Part shown: one piece after another, positions 7,208 to 9,650 of the stretch
Numbering within the stretch: position 1 is the stretch's first letter
Layout of the letters: every line of letters begins with the position of its first letter
DNA from: CAZOKZ01 sp964580585
GTDB taxonomy: Bacteria; Sumerlaeota; Sumerlaeia; SLMS01; JAHLLQ01
Length of the DNA: 9,650 nucleotides
Direction of reading: 5' to 3'
Assembly: GCA_964580585.1 (NCBI GenBank)
Contig: CAZOKZ010000106.1
Span: forward strand, 1 to 9,650
Notes under the pieces: generated by a model
The model's database searches: none
Seen by the model: the letters and a program-made list of their open reading frames with translations, nothing else
What the model was told of the DNA's origin: nothing
Program-made: the position numbers and the translations under genes

Positions 7208-8700
7208 TGGGGGCCTTTCATCTTCTTAGGGGCAGCGGTTTTACGAGAGGCGGCACCGCCACTGGCCGCGCGTTGGATGACATCATCAGTCGAAGGGCCA
7301 AGGCCCGTGTCGAGCAACAATACTTTGCCGCCATAACTTTCGACGATTTCGCGCCCGACGACATTGGGGGTAATATCGCCTTTGACCAGGAAATTCGGTT
7401 TGAGCGTTTTCAGCAATTCGCAAGGCGTATCGCCGTCGAATACCACCACGTAATCGACGTAGGGGAGCGACGAAATCAGATCGACGCGTTCGGAAGCGGA
7501 TAACAATGGACGCGGTTCGCCCTTCAACTTGCGCACCGACTCGTCGCTATTGAGCGCCACGATCAGCACGTCGCCGAGGGCGCGGGCTTGCTCGAAGAGG
7601 CGAATGTGATGGATGTTCAAAATGTCGAAGCAGCCGTTGGTGAACACCACGCGGCGTCCGGCGCGTTCGTAGGAGCGGCGAATTTCCAGGAGTTCCTGCT
7701 CGCCAACAAATTTTTCGTTCCCGCGTTCGCCCGCGAACTCGCGTCGCAATTCCGCGTGGGAAATAGTGGCTACGCCAGAGCGCCCGACCACGATACCTGC
7801 CGCCACGTTGCCGATTTCGGCGGCTTGGGGAAATGTCGAACCGCTAAATCGCGACAATGCGAGCATCGCCAGGAAAGTATCGCCCGCGCCGGTGACGTCA
7901 TAGACTTCACGCGCTCGCGCAGCCATCATGGTGGGATTGCCACGCTTGGGAAAAATCGCCACGCCGCCCGAACCGAGCGTAATGCAAATGGCTTTGCCTT
8001 TAATGCGACTTTGAAGAACACGAGCGGCTTCGGCACAGGTTGCTTCGTCGCGAATCGTCACGCCGCTGGCTTCCTGGGCTTCCTTTTTGTTTGGTGTAAT
8101 CAGCGTGACGCCTTCGTAACGGCGGTAATCGTTGCCTTTGGGATCGACGATGATTTCGAGACCCTTTTCGGCAGCCATCGCGGCGATGGCGCGGATATTG
8201 TCCGGTGTCAGCAACCCTTTGCCGTAATCGCTCAGGATGATCCCGTCCACTTGGCCGAGGGCGCGTTCGATGCTGGCGAGAATTTTTTTCTCCATCGCGG
8301 GATCGGGAGGACCGGGAATTTCGCGATCCACCCGCATCATTTGCTGGCCCTGGGCGACGCACCGGGTTTTCAACGTCGTGGGTCGGGTGGCATCGCGTTG
8401 GAATTTCAGACGGATGTTGGGTTCCTGCTTGAGCAATTCCAGGAGCCGGTCGCCGGATTCGTCCTTGCCGCAAACGGCAACGAAGGTCACGCGGGCGCCT
8501 TGCGCGGCAAGGTTGCGTGCCACGTTTGCAGCGCCGCCCGGCAGCCATTGGTCGTGTTCGACGTTCAGGATGGGCACCGGAGCTTCGGGCGAGGTGCGTG
8601 AAACCCGGCCAATGATGTAGTGGTCCAGGATCGCGTCGCCGATGAGCAAGACCCGGCGGCGAGGAAATTCGTCAACAAATTCGATGAGCGATTTAGCCAT
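7204..8700 (-). CDS. hldE: Bifunctional heptose-7-phosphate kinase / heptose-1-phosphate adenylyltransferase (HldE/RfaE), with altered transferase motifs
   Basis: The enzyme acts in the ADP-heptose pathway for the LPS inner core: it phosphorylates D-glycero-D-manno-heptose 7-phosphate at C1 and, in standard HldE, later transfers AMP to heptose 1-phosphate. The 498-residue length fits the fusion form. The PfkB-type kinase spans about 1-320, with LPGGAANVARNLA at 53-65, SDYGKG at 157-162 and the DVTGAGDTF signature at 268-276 (D274, catalytic base); it looks complete. The nucleotidyltransferase domain spans about 335-478 and begins with VFTNGCFDIL. It then reads N362-I-H-H365 where HxGH is expected, has a shortened VKGDITPNVVG segment (439-449) and has STD (470-472) where STT is usual. 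The second domain is therefore recognisable, but its activity is in doubt. A basic Ala/Lys tail ends the protein. It lies 17 bases after deoC and overlaps obg by four bases. Confidence 0.92.
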   Translation of the reverse strand: MAKSLIEFVDEFPRRRVLLIGDAILDHYIIGRVSRTSPEAPVPILNVEHDQWLPGGAANVARNLAAQGARVTFVAVCGKDESGDRLLELLKQEPNIRLKFQRDATRPTTLKTRCVAQGQQMMRVDREIPGPPDPAMEKKILASIERALGQVDGIILSDYGKGLLTPDNIRAIAAMAAEKGLEIIVDPKGNDYRRYEGVTLITPNKKEAQEASGVTIRDEATCAEAARVLQSRIKGKAICITLGSGGVAIFPKRGNPTMMAARAREVYDVTGAGDTFLAMLALSRFSGSTFPQAAEIGNVAAGIVVGRSGVATISHAELRREFAGERGNEKFVGEQELLEIRRSYERAGRRVVFTNGCFDILNIHHIRLFEQARALGDVLIVALNSDESVRKLKGEPRPLLSASERVDLISSLPYVDYVVVFDGDTPCELLKTLKPNFLVKGDITPNVVGREIVESYGGKVLLLDTGLGPSTDDVIQRAASGGAASRKTAAPKKMKGPQ

Positions 8701-8717
8701 GAAACGTTCCGTGTGGG

Positions 8718-9494
8718 TTAGTAGCCGCCCGGCGTGGTCGCCGTGCCTTGCAGGATGGTGGGACCGGCGCTGACGCCGAGTCGATTGGCTCCGGCGGCGA
8801 GAAAGCGTCGAGCGGTTTCCGCGTCGCGAATTCCACCGCTGGCTTTCACGCCCATTTCGGGGCCGACCACTCGGCGCATCAGGACAACGTCTTCGATCGT
8901 TGCGCCACCAGAAGCAAAGCCGGTGCTGGTTTTGACATAGTGCGCCCCCGCGTGCCGGGCAATCAAACAGGCGGCGATCTTTTCTTCCTCGGAAAGCAGC
9001 GCGGTTTCAATAATGACTTTCACCACGTGACCTTCGGCGACATCGACGACCGCGCGAATGTCTTCATGTACGGCAGCGTACTGACCGGATTTCAGCCAGC
9101 CGATATTTTGCACCATATCGAGTTCATCGGCACCGTCGTCAATGGCCTGAGCGGCTTCGACAGCTTTAGCGGCGGTCGAGCACGCGCCGTGAGGAAAGCC
9201 AATGACCGAGCAGACTTTGACCGGCGAGTCCGCGAGAAGTTCCACGCAGAGAGGGACGTAACTCGATTGGACACAGGCGCTTGCGAAACCGAAATGTTTC
9301 GCTTCTGCGCATAACTGGCGCACTTGTTCGACGGTTGCGGCGGGGTGGAGCAGTGCCTGGTCCATGGCGGCGGCCAAGTTATCGACCGAAGCCGCCGGAA
9401 TGGGGGCATCGGGCGAATGGTGATCAAATTCGGCCAGTTCGGCGGCAATTTGGCGAGCGATGGCGGCGATTTTTTGGTCGAGCGCGTCGAACAT
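8718..9494 (-). CDS. deoC: Deoxyribose-phosphate aldolase
   Basis: This class I aldolase cleaves 2-deoxyribose 5-phosphate to glyceraldehyde 3-phosphate and acetaldehyde in deoxynucleoside breakdown. The 258-residue protein shows the expected TIM-barrel motifs: the DQALLHPAAT strand near 45-54 (usually DHTLLKP, so His is replaced by Gln), VIGFPHGACS at 97-106, ELDMVQNIG at 124-132 with D126, KVIIETALL at 159-167, YVKTSTGF at 187-194 with the Schiff-base lysine K188, and GVKASGGIRD at 215-224 with the second lysine K217. About 40 N-terminal residues precede the barrel, slightly more than in the short bacterial forms of about 220 residues. The start ATG at 9494 has only a weak purine-rich site (GGGAA) upstream. 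It is the first gene seen in the minus-strand cluster, and its stop is 17 bases before hldE. No other deo genes are nearby. Confidence 0.95.
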   Translation of the reverse strand: MFDALDQKIAAIARQIAAELAEFDHHSPDAPIPAASVDNLAAAMDQALLHPAATVEQVRQLCAEAKHFGFASACVQSSYVPLCVELLADSPVKVCSVIGFPHGACSTAAKAVEAAQAIDDGADELDMVQNIGWLKSGQYAAVHEDIRAVVDVAEGHVVKVIIETALLSEEEKIAACLIARHAGAHYVKTSTGFASGGATIEDVVLMRRVVGPEMGVKASGGIRDAETARRFLAAGANRLGVSAGPTILQGTATTPGGY

Positions 9495-9650
9495 ATCGGG
9501 CGGATTCCCAGGAAACTTTCCGAAACGGTCCGGGGATTGAGCAGGGGAGTCAAGGGCGACGGGAAGAAAACGCCAATCGGATGGGCGGGTTGAGGACCAG
9601 GATCTTTCCGTTTTCTGATGTTTACCGCATCAGGCTTAGGAAGGTTTTTG
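9495..9650 (-). other. Leader upstream of deoC, no gene seen
   Basis: These 156 bases run to the right edge and presumably hold the promoter of the deoC-hldE-obg cluster. I find no convincing -35/-10 pair: a TTGACT on the minus strand near 9550 has no -10 element 16-18 bases on. A short hairpin, CTGATG (9615-9620) pairing with CATCAG (9628-9633) over a 7-base loop, lies near the edge. On the plus strand it is followed after ten bases by a TTTTT run, so it could be the remnant end of an upstream unit. No reading frame here is credible as a gene. Confidence 0.3.

Noticed and set aside
7588..8601. Long plus-strand open frame of 337 codons opposite hldE
   Set aside because: It lies antisense to a clear HldE gene with matching domain motifs; its translation shows no recognisable domain and looks like a shadow of GC-rich codons.
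9520..9560. TTGACT on the minus strand as a -35 element for deoC
   Set aside because: No acceptable -10 hexamer lies 16-18 bases downstream; the sequence there is GC-rich.

Overview
The window carries ordinary chromosomal genes of a Gram-negative bacterium. A heptose-activation enzyme for lipopolysaccharide (HldE), two lipobox-bearing lipoproteins and a large signal-peptide-bearing FG-GAP protein all imply an outer membrane. The lineage cannot be fixed from sequence alone. The style of the membrane-anchored NUC1 nuclease, the long basic n-region of the FG-GAP signal peptide, the DUF2959 lipoprotein and the weak Shine-Dalgarno sites would fit Planctomycetota or a related phylum, but a proteobacterium is not excluded. 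No mobile element, CRISPR array, rRNA or tRNA was seen.

Layout. (1) 1-2251, minus: the first 750 codons of a secreted protein with seven FG-GAP (integrin-alpha type) repeats followed by Ig-like repeats, running off the left edge. (2) 2252-2478: an AT-rich divergent intergenic region. (3) 2479-4681, plus: a membrane-anchored DNA/RNA non-specific endonuclease, then an APH-fold small-molecule kinase. (4) 4714-4745: a perfect 12-bp stem-loop between convergent genes, probably a shared terminator. (5) 4776-9494, minus: a compact five-gene cluster, in transcription order deoC, hldE, obg, a TPR lipoprotein and a DUF2959 lipoprotein. Gaps and overlaps are small (17-nt gap, 4-bp overlap, 19-bp overlap, 69-nt gap), so one transcript is likely. 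(6) 9495-9650: upstream leader of that cluster, with no gene visible.

Functionally the cluster mixes deoxyribose-phosphate catabolism (DeoC), ADP-heptose precursor synthesis (HldE), the ribosome/stress GTPase Obg and two envelope lipoproteins. It reads as a housekeeping/envelope operon rather than a dedicated pathway. The most notable point is that the adenylyltransferase domain of HldE has altered signature motifs: Asn-Ile-His-His where His-x-Gly-His is expected, and Ser-Thr-Asp where Ser-Thr-Thr is usual. I found no convincing previously undescribed system here.
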